This document shows positions 1 through 12,300 of a DNA stretch of 64,000 nt, in pieces. Positions within the stretch are counted from its first letter, which is position 1; every line of letters starts with the position of its first letter. The DNA is from Piscicola geometra. Its lineage: Eukaryota > Annelida > Clitellata > Hirudinida > Piscicolidae. The notes under the pieces were generated by a model that saw only the letters and a list, made by a program, of their open reading frames with translations, did not search any database and was not told the DNA's origin. Position numbers and translations under genes: made by a program. The stretch lies in contig OX030957.1 of assembly GCA_943735955.1 (NCBI GenBank), forward strand, positions 7,940,757-8,004,756, read 5' to 3'.

Positions 1-633
1 CGATTTTTTTCGCATCAAAACTAGATTTAAAAATGTTTTTATTGAAAAAATTGTGAGGGTCTAGATCCCAGGACCCCCCCTATATCTCCGCCCATGCCAA
101 CGCTGACAATGTCTTATGATTGCCAGAAAAATGATTTTTTAAAGTTTTTACAAAAATATTTCTCATAGAAAGCCAAAAAAGCAGTATTGCAGAGCTGAAG
201 AAGAAAAGAGGTTTTACTGACTAATTAATTGATAATTTAATTGATCATTTAATTTAATGTATTTTTCCTAAATTTGCATAATAATGATCTTTTCAAATTT
301 ACTTTTTTGTTTTAAAAATTGAAGAAAATATATCGTTGAGTGATTTCAAAGTGTCTTACAACACCAACAAGTCGCTGTCATTCTTTTATATTTGAAATTT
401 GTTGAAAAAATCAATCGGCTCACTGAGTATTAATTTTTCATCTTAGATTTGATTTAACAGTGAGAAAAAACAATTATTTAAAATATTCAGAAGTTTTGCT
501 GTTTTGCAGTAAATTTACTTTTTTTCTTTCGCTAGAGTGCAGTCATTTACTGCATTTTTGCAAAGATTTTAATTTAAAAGTTGTCGTTTTTGCAAGAGAA
601 CTGAAAAGACTTAAGTTAGTTAAGATAAACTCT

Positions 634-935
634 CGATGGTAGTAGCACTCCAAAACGTTAAAGTCTCAAATGTGTCATTGAAACAATTTCAACCCTTTAA
701 CCATCTAAGTACTAAGAAACTTCACAATTTTATTAAAAAGAGCAATAAATTTGTTCAAAAGTATTGTAAAATTCCAGAAATTCGTGCAAGTCGATCCCAC
801 TGAGTGGGAACCTCAAGCAGAGATCAAGAAAGCAACATTCTTGTGTAATCTGTCAAAGTCGTCGATGACTTGCCTGAACGTGAAATTGTGTTGATTCAAT
901 AGTTAAAATCGAGTTTGACACACAATGAAGAATTA
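634..935 (+). pseudogene. Decayed C-terminal fragment of hAT-like transposase
   Basis: This stretch aligns by eye with the 3' half of the transposase gene at 60445-61836. Shared stretches include the one around 'GGTAGTGGCACTCC', the 'ACTAAGAAACTTCACAA' block, 'GTCGATCCCA.TGAGTGGGAA' and 'GTTTGACAC.CAATGAAGAA'. The reading frame is interrupted by stops and small indels, so it is a dead relic. No terminal inverted repeat was seen beside it. It shows that the hAT family has been in this genome longer than the pristine pair at 58-62 kb. Confidence 0.8.
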
Positions 936-945
936 AATGTAAAAA

Positions 946-1512
946 ATCTGAAATTTTCTCAATATTGAATTTTCAAAACATTTTTATACTATGAATAATT
1001 TATCTTTTTTAAATGTATTTACCTGCTAAAAATTGGAAAATCAAAAATCAAAATTGAAACTAGATAACCACATTAATATTAATCCATTAATATTTAGAAA
1101 AATGTTTACAGCACTCTTTGGTTACACTGAAAAATCATTAAATGCAAACGATAACGAATTCGTGACTACAAGACGTGCAACAAGATGAATGCAAAATATT
1201 ACGAAATGAATCGAAGTGAGGTCGAAACAAGTGAATTTTTTAAAACTAAAAACAATAAGTTAAAATAAAAATAATAAATTTAAATATTAAAACAAACAAA
1301 AATAATTTTAAAATATGAAAAAATATATATACATAAATTTATTTTTTAAAATTTTAATAAATTTTTATGTGGAAAAATAATCAATGGCCAGACGGAGTTT
1401 GTAATTATTCTCGAGGCCCTAATCCATGGAGATCAATAAAACAATTCGAATTAAAGTTAATATACGAGCAGCTCCAACTTGCAATTTTCTTAACGCGAAA
1501 ACTTATTCGTAA
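946..1512. other. AT-rich stretch with no recognisable gene
   Basis: Poly(A)- and poly(T)-rich sequence without coding signal or repeat structure that I can see. Confidence 0.5.
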
Positions 1513-1662
1513 ACTGCAATAAAGATCTGTCAAGTGCGCACGATTTGCGAGTGCACCGTTGAGGCATTGTTTGTTCAAGTTGAGGGCGGTTTCCTGCCTG
1601 AAAACATTCCTGAACAGTTCGCCAATCTGAAGCGTGAGAGTATATATTCACATCCAAACTGA
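1513..1662 (+). other. Coding-like island, possible orphan exon
   Basis: An open frame of 49 codons, clearly richer in GC than its surroundings, reads TVEALFVQVEGGFLPENIP near its middle. A consensus-like donor (C|GTGAGA) follows position 1633, and a weak acceptor (AATAAAG) precedes 1533. I do not recognise the family. The opposite strand is also partly open, so this may be chance or an exon of a gene whose other parts lie outside the window. Confidence 0.25.
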
Positions 1663-1810
1663 TTCTTGTTTAATTGTAATTGAAAATCACATAAATATTT
1701 ATTTGAAAAATAGAGGACACAAAGGAAAAAATATAAAAGAGTTTAATCACCATACAACGAGGAAGCAGCTGCTGTATCATTATAATTGAAACCAAAATCA
1801 AGGCAGTCCT

Positions 1811-2270
1811 ATTAAATCTGTTAATCATTCATTAAATCTGTTAATAATTCATTAAATCTGTTAATCATTCATTAAATCCGTTAATCATTCATTAAATCCG
1901 TTAATCATTCATTAAATCTGTTAATCATTCATTAAATCTGTTAATCATTCATTAAATCTGTTAATCATTCATTAAATCTATTAATCATTCATTAAATCTG
2001 TTTATCATTCATTAAATCTGTTAATCATTCGTTAAATCTGTTAATCATTCATTAAATCTGTTAATCATTCATTAAATCTGTTAATCATTCATTAAATCTA
2101 TTAATCATTCATTAAATCTGTTAATCATTCATTAAATCTGTTAATCATTCATTAAATCTGTTAATCATTCATTAAATCTGTTAATCATTCATTAGATCTC
2201 TTAATAATTCATTAAATCTCTTAATAATTCATTAAATCTCTTAATCATTCATTAAATCTGTTTATCATCC
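1811..2270. repeat. 20-bp minisatellite, about 23 copies
   Basis: Tandem copies of ATTAAATCTGTTAATCATTC with scattered substitutions (CTG/CCG/CTA/CTC, ATCATTC/ATAATTC). Units are head-to-tail with no spacers, so this is a minisatellite. Variants are more frequent toward the right end. Confidence 0.95.
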
Positions 2271-2643
2271 AATTAAAAATAAATAAAATGAATAAATGCA
2301 AATACTCTCAAAAAGAGAAGATGGAAAAAGTAATTTAAATTGAAGTCTAAGCAACAATGGAATAGTTTTTGGAAAGAGGATTAAAATATGCCGTGAGAAT
2401 AAAAATATTTTGAATAATAACAGGCGAAGAAAATCATACTCTGTGAAAGTGAAAAATAGGAAAAACACAAATAAATAGTCAAAGATGTGGTTCTTGAATT
2501 CTTTTGAATGGTTTCTAAGGCGATGATTGGCTTGCAAGCAGATAGATTTCGTTAAGCTTCTTTGAGTCAAGAAAGGTTCCCGGGATGGAGATTGTTTTTA
2601 TCTACTGAATGTGCACACCAATTCGATGACGCAAAAAAGCTAG

Positions 2644-2790
2644 TCAGTCGGACTTCTTCATGCGGGGTTCATCAACCTTGAGTATTAAATTTGTTGCCTC
2701 GGGTTCCCATTCTGCCAGGAGACCCGTGTAAGCCAATGCCAGGAAGAGCGAGTGCAAGGTTGCAATGTTTTGCAAATCTAACATCGTCAT
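2644..2790 (-). CDS. Candidate 48-aa small ORF or terminal exon
   Basis: On the minus strand an ATG directly follows an in-frame TAA and opens 48 codons ending in TGA. GC content is well above the neighbouring DNA. The N-terminal part (LHSLFLALAYTGLLA) is hydrophobic like a signal peptide or membrane segment; the rest (EWEPEATNLILKVDEPRMKK) is polar. A possible acceptor (GATGTTAG) lies at the fifth codon, so it could be the last exon of a minus-strand gene. I do not recognise a family. Confidence 0.3.
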   Translation of the reverse strand: MTMLDLQNIATLHSLFLALAYTGLLAEWEPEATNLILKVDEPRMKKSD

Positions 2791-2799
2791 TTACATAAA

Positions 2800-5600
2800 T
2801 AGCAATTAAAATAGTTTTTCAAAAAGGAACATAAGCGAAACGTGGTGATTTAAGAGTAAATATACGGTGGAGGCATGAGGCGACAGGATAATGCTGTCAG
2901 ATGCTTGTCGGTAGCGCTGGAATTGTTTATGTCTTCCAGGTGAGTGTGTTGGGGCAAGGAATCTTCAAAATTGCTTAAAAACTTTTACTTTGGAGGCAAA
3001 TTGAATTTTAAGTTTTGTTTTAGGATTGTTTATTGAAAGTTCAAGAATTTCAGAGAAAAGATAGACTGAAAAATATTAAAATGATTTTAAAAAGTTTATT
3101 TATTTATTTGGAACAATAAAAAAGTAAGTTAATGGTCAAGAAAAAGTAAATAGGTAAAGAAATGTTTAAATTAACGGTTGAAGATTTATAAGAGATATTT
3201 ACGACAATAGAAATATTTTCATATAAATGTTTAAATTACATATATAATATCTTTTACGGAATCTTTGTCATAAAGATTCCTGGGAAACCTTTTAAATATT
3301 TATTTTCTTAATCGAATAAATCGTTTAACCACTTGAAAAAGAATTAAATTTCATTTTTGAAAATATTAAAAACGATCATTGAAATTATTATTTTTCATGT
3401 TTTTGGATACATTTTAAATTTCTTAATAAAATTTCTAAACCAATCTGATGAAATTTCAAAACTCAAAATAGAAAAAAACATAAACATTTTTTGGGGTTTT
3501 AATGAGATTTCAAAAAGTTTAAAGTTAGCTATCATTAAATTATCAAGAATTTAATCCCGCCATAAGTACGCAAAAACTAGATTTTTAAGAAAGAACTTTG
3601 AAATATTAGTTGGAAAAACGGCTGAAAGGTTATTTATCTTCTAGTTTCGGATAAGTTTATTTATTCTTGGTCTCTTTTTGAAAGATACTTGTAAAAAGAT
3701 TTTTAATAAGGGTTCGAATAGTCAAAAGTCAGCAAGTTTCGCATGCAAAATTGAATAAAGTCCTTCTGAGTGCTGGGTAGAAGGGCGTGATGGCTAGTGG
3801 TGTGGACGACATGCTGCTATAAAAGGAGGCCTAGGATGAATCATAGCATTCAGAAACATTCCGTCGCTGAAGCCTATGTTTTAAATATTCCAGGATTAAT
3901 TGAGCGATTTCTTGTTATTTATGCGATTGTCAACTTATCGCTTTGGAATCTTTTCCCTTTCTGATAACTTTATTTCAGTCGCCATAGTAAAAAATACTTT
4001 GATTTGTGTTGTGGCTATAAATAATAAGAATGATAAGATATTAAACCTTCAAAACGGATTTGTTTGTTGAAAGATTTTTAGATTAGACAAGCATTAGTTA
4101 ATAAATTTTGTTTAAAGTGGAAAGGTTTCTGGAATGGCTGCTGGTACTGAGCATATAATTATAGAATAAATGCTTTTGTAATACATTTTCTCAATGATAC
4201 ATTTTTAAAAACACGGAACATAAAAAACAAGAAATGTCAACTCAGTTTGTGAAATAATATATTCCAAATCCAACGAAGTGCACTCGACGTTTTACGCTAC
4301 TCCTCTCCTTCTGATCCAAAAATTTCAGTGAGTTTATTTATGGATAAAAAATTGTTGAAAATGTAAAAGTTTTCTGGGAAAAGTTTGGCCAATTTAAATA
4401 TAACATTCTTATAGGATTCAAAATAAATAATTTTTAAATGTTGTAAATATTATTTAATGTAAAAAAATATATAAATAAACCAGATTTAATAAAACCAATT
4501 TATAAATTGTGATTTTTTTGTTGTAAAATATAGTTTATAACTGACAGAAGCCACTTCATATTTCACAATATACGAAGGGCTCTATATCAATCAATTGAGG
4601 AGCTTTCCAAAAAAGTTTTAAAGTAATAAAACGTTTAGTAAATTATAAATTTCAAAAAATTAAAAGTGTGTTACAAAAGTTTAAGTTTTTTGAGAAAGAA
4701 ATTTCTTTAAAAAATGAATGCAAGAAATATGAACAAGCATTTTATTCGAACCTGTGGAAAACTTTTACTTCTAATAACTATTCATAAGTGGGTAAAAAAT
4801 CATGAAAATCATTTGAAATCAGTCATAAATCAAGGTATAACAAAATTTGTTTAATAGTTTGAGATGTCAATGAACAGCTTGCAAAAACGCAAAACTACCC
4901 TCCTAAGCGAACGGCATTTAGATTGTGGATAGAGAGTCTCTTATCGTTGAAAGAACGTTTTTGTACTAGAATTGTTCCCCAGAGAAGAAAAACTGTATCA
5001 TAATACAATCGAAAAACAAAAAATATGTATTCATACGAACATGAAAATGAAAATGTTTCTAATAATATTTTATTTTAATTTTTATTAATATTCAATAAAG
5101 AAAAAAACGTTGAATAAGTTTTTAGAATATGAATTTTTAATTTGAAAATGTCTGAAAATAAATTACTTAGAATGTTATTTCCGAAAAGCATGCAATGCTT
5201 TTGTCAAAGAAACTTGCTGATTAAATTGTTGTTTTTTTGAACTTTGAAAAAGTTTCAGCTTGAATTTTTCTGATTTTATTGGAAAATAATAATATTTTAA
5301 AATAATTACTTTTACATTTTCAAGTATTATAAAAAGCAAAAAATAGAATAATGTGAAATAAAAACTAATAAAATGCCAAATAATAAAGGCTAGAACTCCC
5401 AAATTCAAAATTATGACGCAGTTAGTTTTTAAATGTAACTTTTTGGAGGGTTTTATTATTCTTTCTTAAAGATTTGAAAAAATAGATTGGTTGATTGACA
5501 GTTTTGTTTTTCTTAAAACCATTAAAAAAGGAAAAATAATCTGCTAGAAAATTATAAAGTAATGTAAGTTCACAATCTCAAAATAAGTAAGAATTTATAT
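2800..5600. other. Intergenic AT-rich DNA, nothing convincing
   Basis: Only short open frames rich in Lys, Ile and Phe, as expected from AT-rich noncoding DNA. A TATAAAAG at 3818-3825 was noted but has no gene attached. Confidence 0.45.
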
Positions 5601-5609
5601 ATTATATTA

Positions 5610-6520
5610 TATATTCGCTGATGACACCTATCTCATTATTCCATCATCTAACACCCACACCATCCAATCAGAGCTTGACTCCCTCTCTAAGTGGGCCAAG
5701 CTCAGTAATCTCTCACTTAACCTCAAAAAATCATTTGAACTCATAGTCCACAATAGTTATAAACGCATCACACCACCAGCTTTACTTCCTTCCATTCAAC
5801 GCACTAACAAACTCACTATTTTAGGTATCACATTCACTGACACCCTTAACATTTCACCACACATAGATCACATTATAAATAAATGCTTTCAAACTTTTCA
5901 TGCCATCAAAACAGTCCGTTCCCATGGACTCTTTGGTGCCAAACTCTTTGACATCACTGAGTCCCTCATCATCTCTCACCTTAAGTATGCAGCTCCTTCT
6001 TGGTCTGGTTTTGCTAATCAGCCACACATTAAGCAACTCCAGTCCCTAATTAATAAACTCATTAGACTTAACTACCTTCCCTCTCTCTACCCATCTATCA
6101 CTTCTATGTTTACCACTTTAGACACTAAACTATTTTTAAAATATCTACTAACTCTGACCACGTTCTTCACCATATCTTACCCTCCCTTAAAAAATCTACT
6201 CATAACTTAAGACCCCGAAAACACAATTTTGATACCCCTATATACACTACGCTTGAAAGTAAAACATTCCTCCCTCGTCTTCTTAAACATCACATTCTAT
6301 AATTTACATTTATATTTATATTATCATCTCTGATTCTTATTACTTATTTATCTACTTAATTATTACCATATTCACCATATCCTTTGTCTTGTAGTATTTT
6401 TTCAAACCATTATCATTAGCATCAGTATCTTATAATTATCTACTATTATCTTGTATCTTATGCAACATGTAACATGGCCTGCGTCTGTCAAACCGTGATC
6501 AATAAAGACTATAAAAAAAA
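5610..6520 (+). mobile_element. 5'-truncated non-LTR retrotransposon (RT C-terminal part and 3' end)
   Basis: The frame starts at the reverse-transcriptase catalytic box (FADDTYL at about 5612) and continues through the post-RT region typical of jockey/I/CR1-type LINEs (LNISPHIDHIINKCFQ, then SHLKYAAPSWSGF). It stays open for about 175 codons. A frameshift near 6140 follows, after which the original C-terminus (HVLHHILPSLKKSTHNLRP, ending LLKHHIL and stop at about 6302) continues in another frame. The 3' untranslated region runs to an A-rich end at about 6520. There is no N-terminal RT or endonuclease, so it is a 5'-truncated dead copy, the usual result of incomplete target-primed reverse transcription. 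Its last ~50 bp recur at the end of the SINE at 42201. Confidence 0.85.
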
Positions 6521-6524
6521 TATT

Positions 6525-7771
6525 ATGTATGAAAGCGTAATAAACAAGAAGAACTTAGATATCCAAATGTTAAATCGGACCTACAAGAATGTTTCTCTTT
6601 TATTAACAAATAGGATTAAATTGTTAAACGTAGAAAATTATTTTTAAAAATTTTGAATTTTAAAAAATATAAAGTTTTTATTTGGTAGTAACACGTCTTG
6701 ACCACGTCTAAAAAAAAGTTTAAAAATTTTTTTGCGAATAAACTTTTAATCAAATTATTTTTACAATTTTAAAACGTTTCGAAAGAAAATAATGACCTTT
6801 ATGTTCCTTGCAACAAAACTCAGTCTAATCGCAGAATTGCTCATGCAATTATTGATAATTTCCGAACAATTTCCGCATAATTTGTTTTTTAAACTCAGAT
6901 GAAAAGTTATATGTTTTTATTTAAATAAGTATTTCAGATTTGAATTTTAATTCAACATATGTTTCTGATTTTTCAAGTAGATTGCTCTATCACGTAATTA
7001 ACATCGTTATCAGTATTTTCATTCACATGTGAAAATAATAAACATTGTTTTATAACAATTCAGTGATCATAATACATGTACGAAAAACTTCATTCTTTGG
7101 TTTTTAGATATTTTAGAATTAAATACATATGTAAATTTAATTTAAATACACAAATAATTTTTAAATTAGATTAAGGCAATAATAAACTTAAAATTAGGTT
7201 TTCAAATTTCAATCTAAATGGAAAGAAACACGCAAGAGAAAAGCAAGAACAAACAGTTTCACAAAACAAGAAAAACATTCAATCACGCTATACAAAAATT
7301 AACATATTACATTTACAAATGAAAATAAACTAAAAGTATTCTACAATTTTATTTCACAATTTTTTTAGTTGAGTTTATTTCTACAATTATTTATACATTT
7401 GTCTGAGAACCTTCGATGATGGTGACGTATTGAGAATAATGAAGCTTATTTGTGCAAGCGTCACGATGAAAAATATCCTATTATTTATCCTAAATTAAAT
7501 ATTCAATTACTTATCTCGCGTTAAATTATAATTATTTTCACGAAACAAAATATTTTTTATTCTTGTTGACAAATAACTAATAGATAAAAACTTCGTGATT
7601 CCAGATAAACAAAAAAAGAAAACTTTTGTACGGAAGGTGAACTTAAATGAAGTTGCAAGAAGGAATGAGGTTATGAAATGGACGTTTAGACTGTAAGTCT
7701 AGGAGTCAAGATTCTAGAAGTTAATTGATTATATCACAAAAGTGTATGGGTTTGTATGAGTGGAGATTGTG

Positions 7772-7809
<38 letters not shown>

Positions 7810-9000
7810 ACGATGATGATGATTGCGATGATGATGATGATGAAGATAATGATGATTACGATGAATATGTTTAATGAAGCAACTGAAGTGGAGGGGTGTT
7901 AAAGTTGATTAAGCGTGTTTTGATTGGAGGATAAAAGTCATTAAATGCCAGCGAGAAAAATAATCGTCAATAAAAGAAAATAAAATAAGGAAGAAATAAA
8001 TATTCATACAAAATAAATAATATAAAATCTGTGGTGTTTAAATACAGTTTAAATTATCAATATTTATAAATATGATTTTTAAATAGAAGAAAAATGATAA
8101 ATCAAGGCTAATGTTAATAAAATTGTAAACCATAAAACATCATTGAAGCTGGCAAAATATTTATTTAAAAAAAGATTTTAAGAAACCTAAACTAGCAAGC
8201 TGAAATACTAATCGCTACCATTTCACGATTGAAAAATCCTTGAACCTGGACTATTGAAAAGTTTATTTTGTATTCGACGTTTGCTTTTTCCACTTTGAAG
8301 GAAGCACGTGACCAGGATTTTTCAAAGGAATTCGGTCAGCTTGTGTGACGCTAGCAACTTTGTTTTGAGAAATACATTCACTTCAATGGAAAGAATAGCT
8401 AAGTATTACTTGCCAAATTTTCGTATGATGTCAAGCGAAGTAGAAAAATTTATAAACAGAAATAAAGTTTAAAATTTTTAAATAGTAAAACCAAAAATAA
8501 TTATGAAAATTTAATTATCTAAAAAAAAACAATGAATTTTCTAATATTATTTTTGATAGTTAATAAAAATGTAACATTGAAAATTTTCATCAAAGATTCC
8601 TACTAGGTGATTATGACCGGAAGATTGAAAAATGATGAAATAGTGAAACGCCGTGAAGTCATTCACAATTTGTGCGCTTTTCGTGATGAAATTATCTGAA
8701 GAATCAGACGGCATTATGCATTCAAGAAGGTCTAAATTGGAGTTTAAAATGTGTTTTTAAAATTTTTTTAATTTTTCTTAAATAGAAAGTTTTAACATTA
8801 ATACTTTAAATGACCAATAATAACAAAAAGCGATTTTAAGGTGATAACGCTTTCAAAAATATAATACGATAACTAATTTAAAACATTAAAGTTTTAAAAA
8901 CCAAAATTTGGCTAAATGAAAATAATAATCATTACAAAATATATTTACAAAACTACGTGAAGTGTGATAAAGTATTGAGAAAGATAAAATATGGAGATGA
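6525..9000. other. AT-rich intergenic DNA with a GAT microsatellite
   Basis: No gene seen. A (GAT)n tract with a few TAC and TGC interruptions occupies about 7771-7864. Small islands of higher GC (about 7390-7450, 8270-8400, 8620-8720) have no clear reading frame. Confidence 0.5.
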
Positions 9001-9323
9001 GTGACAAGTGATTGGAAAGGCATAAAAGATTGGAGACGGGAGCACAGACGGCTCACAAGACAGGCCGTTGTCTGGCGTCCTTTCGCTTCAGCGCCTGTTA
9101 TGTGTCCTGAAGAGAATCGTCCAGGATCAGAAAAATAATAATAATTAATTAAATAAAGAGAAGTGGGTATTTTTATTTTTGCAGTCGAAAAATTGCAGAA
9201 AAAAATGTTTTTTTAATGAATTTTTTCAAAAATAGAATTGCTTGATGTATTGTAAAAACAAATTAAATTGATTTTTAAAAAACCATTTTTAAATGGAAAA
9301 TCATCGAATCAATCAAAGCAGGC

Positions 9324-12300
9324 ATGACTTCCAAAGCACTCTTCTGTCTTTTGCTTGCAGTCTTTCTGTCATACGCCTGTCCGATAGGTGAGTGGATGTT
9401 TAAATTTACGTGCTCCGTATTTATTAAATCGTTTTTTGTGTTTTTTTATATTTATAACTGGAAAAATAAAAAGCTATGAAAAAAATATGATTGAAATACA
9501 GAGTTTCGGTTTTCAAAAGATGATGATGAAAAGATATATATAATTCAATGGATTTTTAGTGACAGGCGTAAATTTAGGCACATCCGTTGTTTAATAACAA
9601 ACCATCTTATAAGCTCGATTTCTATTAATTCACTGAAGCTTTTAAAAATTCTTTTTTCAATTATTCATTTCCAAATTGTTTCATTTCCTTCTGAAAGCTT
9701 TTCAATTAAGAATTCGCCAGACTTCATTTTTTCTTTAATAGTTTGCTCTACTTCAAATTATTACTTTTATTTGACTATCTACAAATAGAATATTTTGTTT
9801 TCAGTCTTATTATTTCGACAAAACATTTTTTCTCCATTAGAATAAATACTGTTTCTTCCATTTAAACTTACAAAATAAATAGAACCTATTATTAAATGAA
9901 ATTCAATAGATTTTATTTCAGGAAACAAATATAATGATTTTAGAACAGTAATAGGAAAAGAATTATAATTTTTTGGCTTAAAGGAGCACCAGGGTGTTGT
10001 TTTGAATAGAAATTTAACATTTTAAATGTTAAATTTCGAAATTGGTCTTTTTTAAAAACCTATTATTTGGTGATGTACTTGTCAAAATTCATTAGCGGAA
10101 ATATTATTTAAAATTAATATTTAGAACTTGCAAACACATTTTAAAAACACAACTTTACACTTTTTTTAAAAACATGTTTTTAGTTATTGTTTCCTGTGAA
10201 CTACTCATTATCATGAAATGTATTAAAATATTTTTTTTATACTTATGAGTCAACAATTTAAACAATTTTTAATATTGGTTGTCAAGTGCAAAATTGATAA
10301 ACGATTAAACAGTGTTTTTAATGCCTTAAAATTTAAGGACAACAATGTATAAACTAGTATTTTTCCTATGCTTCGAATATTTCAATAATTTTAAATTGGT
10401 TTATGAAAATTAACTTTTTGAAAAATAAATTGAAATATCAAGAAAAGAATAAAATAATTGTAATATTTTTCAGGTGCATCCAACGTGGGACTTGTGATGG
10501 TGACGAAAAGTCGAGTGTTTGTGTTGGACGCCGAAAAGAGTGTCTCTTTGCAGTGCAACTTCACTTTCGAAGAGTTCAACTTCTTCGACCATCCACTTGT
10601 CTGGATCAAGAGTCAACTAGGCGAAAAGACGCAGGTTTGATGGGAACAACTTTATGCTTTAACAAGATTGAAGCTTTGAATTTATCTAAAATATTTTATA
10701 CTAAATATGAGATATGGGCTTTTTAAGAAATAATTTTTCTTCACTTATTATAATCTTCAAACTATGAATGGTGATACATTTGGTAATAAATCTAAATCGT
10801 CTCTTGTCATCCGCTTAATCCTATTATGAGACCCAAGTGAATTTTAGAAAAATGTGAAGTGACGTACTTTTTAAATTTGGGATTTTTAAAAACAAGCTTT
10901 TCAGTATTTTTTCAGTTATTCAAAAGTATTTTCGTTTATTAATAATGCAAAAATTAACTCTAAGTTTGAACTAAAAAATTATTTAAAAAATTAATTAGTT
11001 AACTATTAAAATGGGAAATTTTGTAGAAACACAAACAGTGTTTTACTAAAATATCAATAAATAAATAAAGCTCACAAACGTTTATATAGTATTGTTATTA
11101 AACATTTTGACATGTTCCAATTGTTTTTAATGTTTCTATAATCAAATAGAGCTGTAAGATATAATTCATTACCATTTTCTCTCTTTCCCACATTTCACGC
11201 CATAATTCATAAACTGTCTGAATCTTTTATGCCACCAAATTATTCATTCTTTTTGCCTACTCCAAGTTCCTATGCGCAAAAGTTTTAGGCACATTACCAG
11301 ACACTATCGCTTTCCATAAGAGAAAGTAAGAGGGAAAACATATAAACTTTCTAATGGGACAAAATGATAGAAGAACCCCCCTCCATGTCTCTCTATGGCT
11401 ACAGGTTCATAACCTCAATTTTGATTTTCATCAAAGTCTCACACTTGCTTCAAAACTTGTCAGGTGAACATGATGGGCACCCTGATGGAGCCTTTCCAAT
11501 CCTCTGGCAGATTCAACGTCTCGTTCGAAAAACACGCTTCGCAGTCACTTCTCGTCTTCAAGCTCACTATTACAAGTGTGTTTTACCTTGTGTTGCTGTG
11601 CTTGCTATTATTTCGAAAAAAATTATTTATAAGAAAAAAATGTATTAATCTTTTCCATCACACACTTTATCCATTGGTCGTCCTTCAATCAGCAACGATG
11701 AGACCAGAGTGCAAGTGCAATCAACATTTTAAAAAATGAAAAAAAAATGTCAGTTTTGTATAGCGCCCGGGCACGCAACTGAAGCGCCACTCACACGACA
11801 TAAGTCGTGAAACACCGCATCATATACACTAGGTATATGATAGCTCACGGTTGGCTGTACAGGGATTTGAACTGGCGACCATTAAGTTGCAGGTCTAACG
11901 ACTTACCATCTAAGCGTGAAGTTCACTGAGGCCAGACAAATTCTTTTGAACCCAAGATGAGCACCCACGCCATTAAATGGAAACTACAAACTTCAGATTT
12001 CTTAAAGCAGACAACACAATGATACTATCTTGTAATTTCCAGTAGGTTTAGTTTCCTTCGAGACGGCATCGCTCAATGACAGATGCGTCGTAATAAAAAT
12101 CCAATGCGAAAAGGCTGGAAAGAATATCTGAATAAACAAGTCCACGTGTTATACGCTCATGCCATTTTCATTCATTCTCTATTTTCACGATCACTCGCCC
12201 TAGGGAAGACATGACAATGTAGCCTTTTCAAGACTTTTCAATGACGTTCTGTGTTTTAGACTTTCACCACTTTACTTGTTAATATCAGTTTTCAAATTTT

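Noticed and set aside
1811..2270. CRISPR-like regular repeats
   Set aside because: The 20-bp units are contiguous with no unique spacers, and the DNA is eukaryotic. The same applies to the 17-bp array at 35346-36217.
3818..3990. TATA box followed by a 43-codon ORF
   Set aside because: The ATG is only about 10 bp after TATAAAAG, too close to be in the transcript, and the ORF has no recognisable content.
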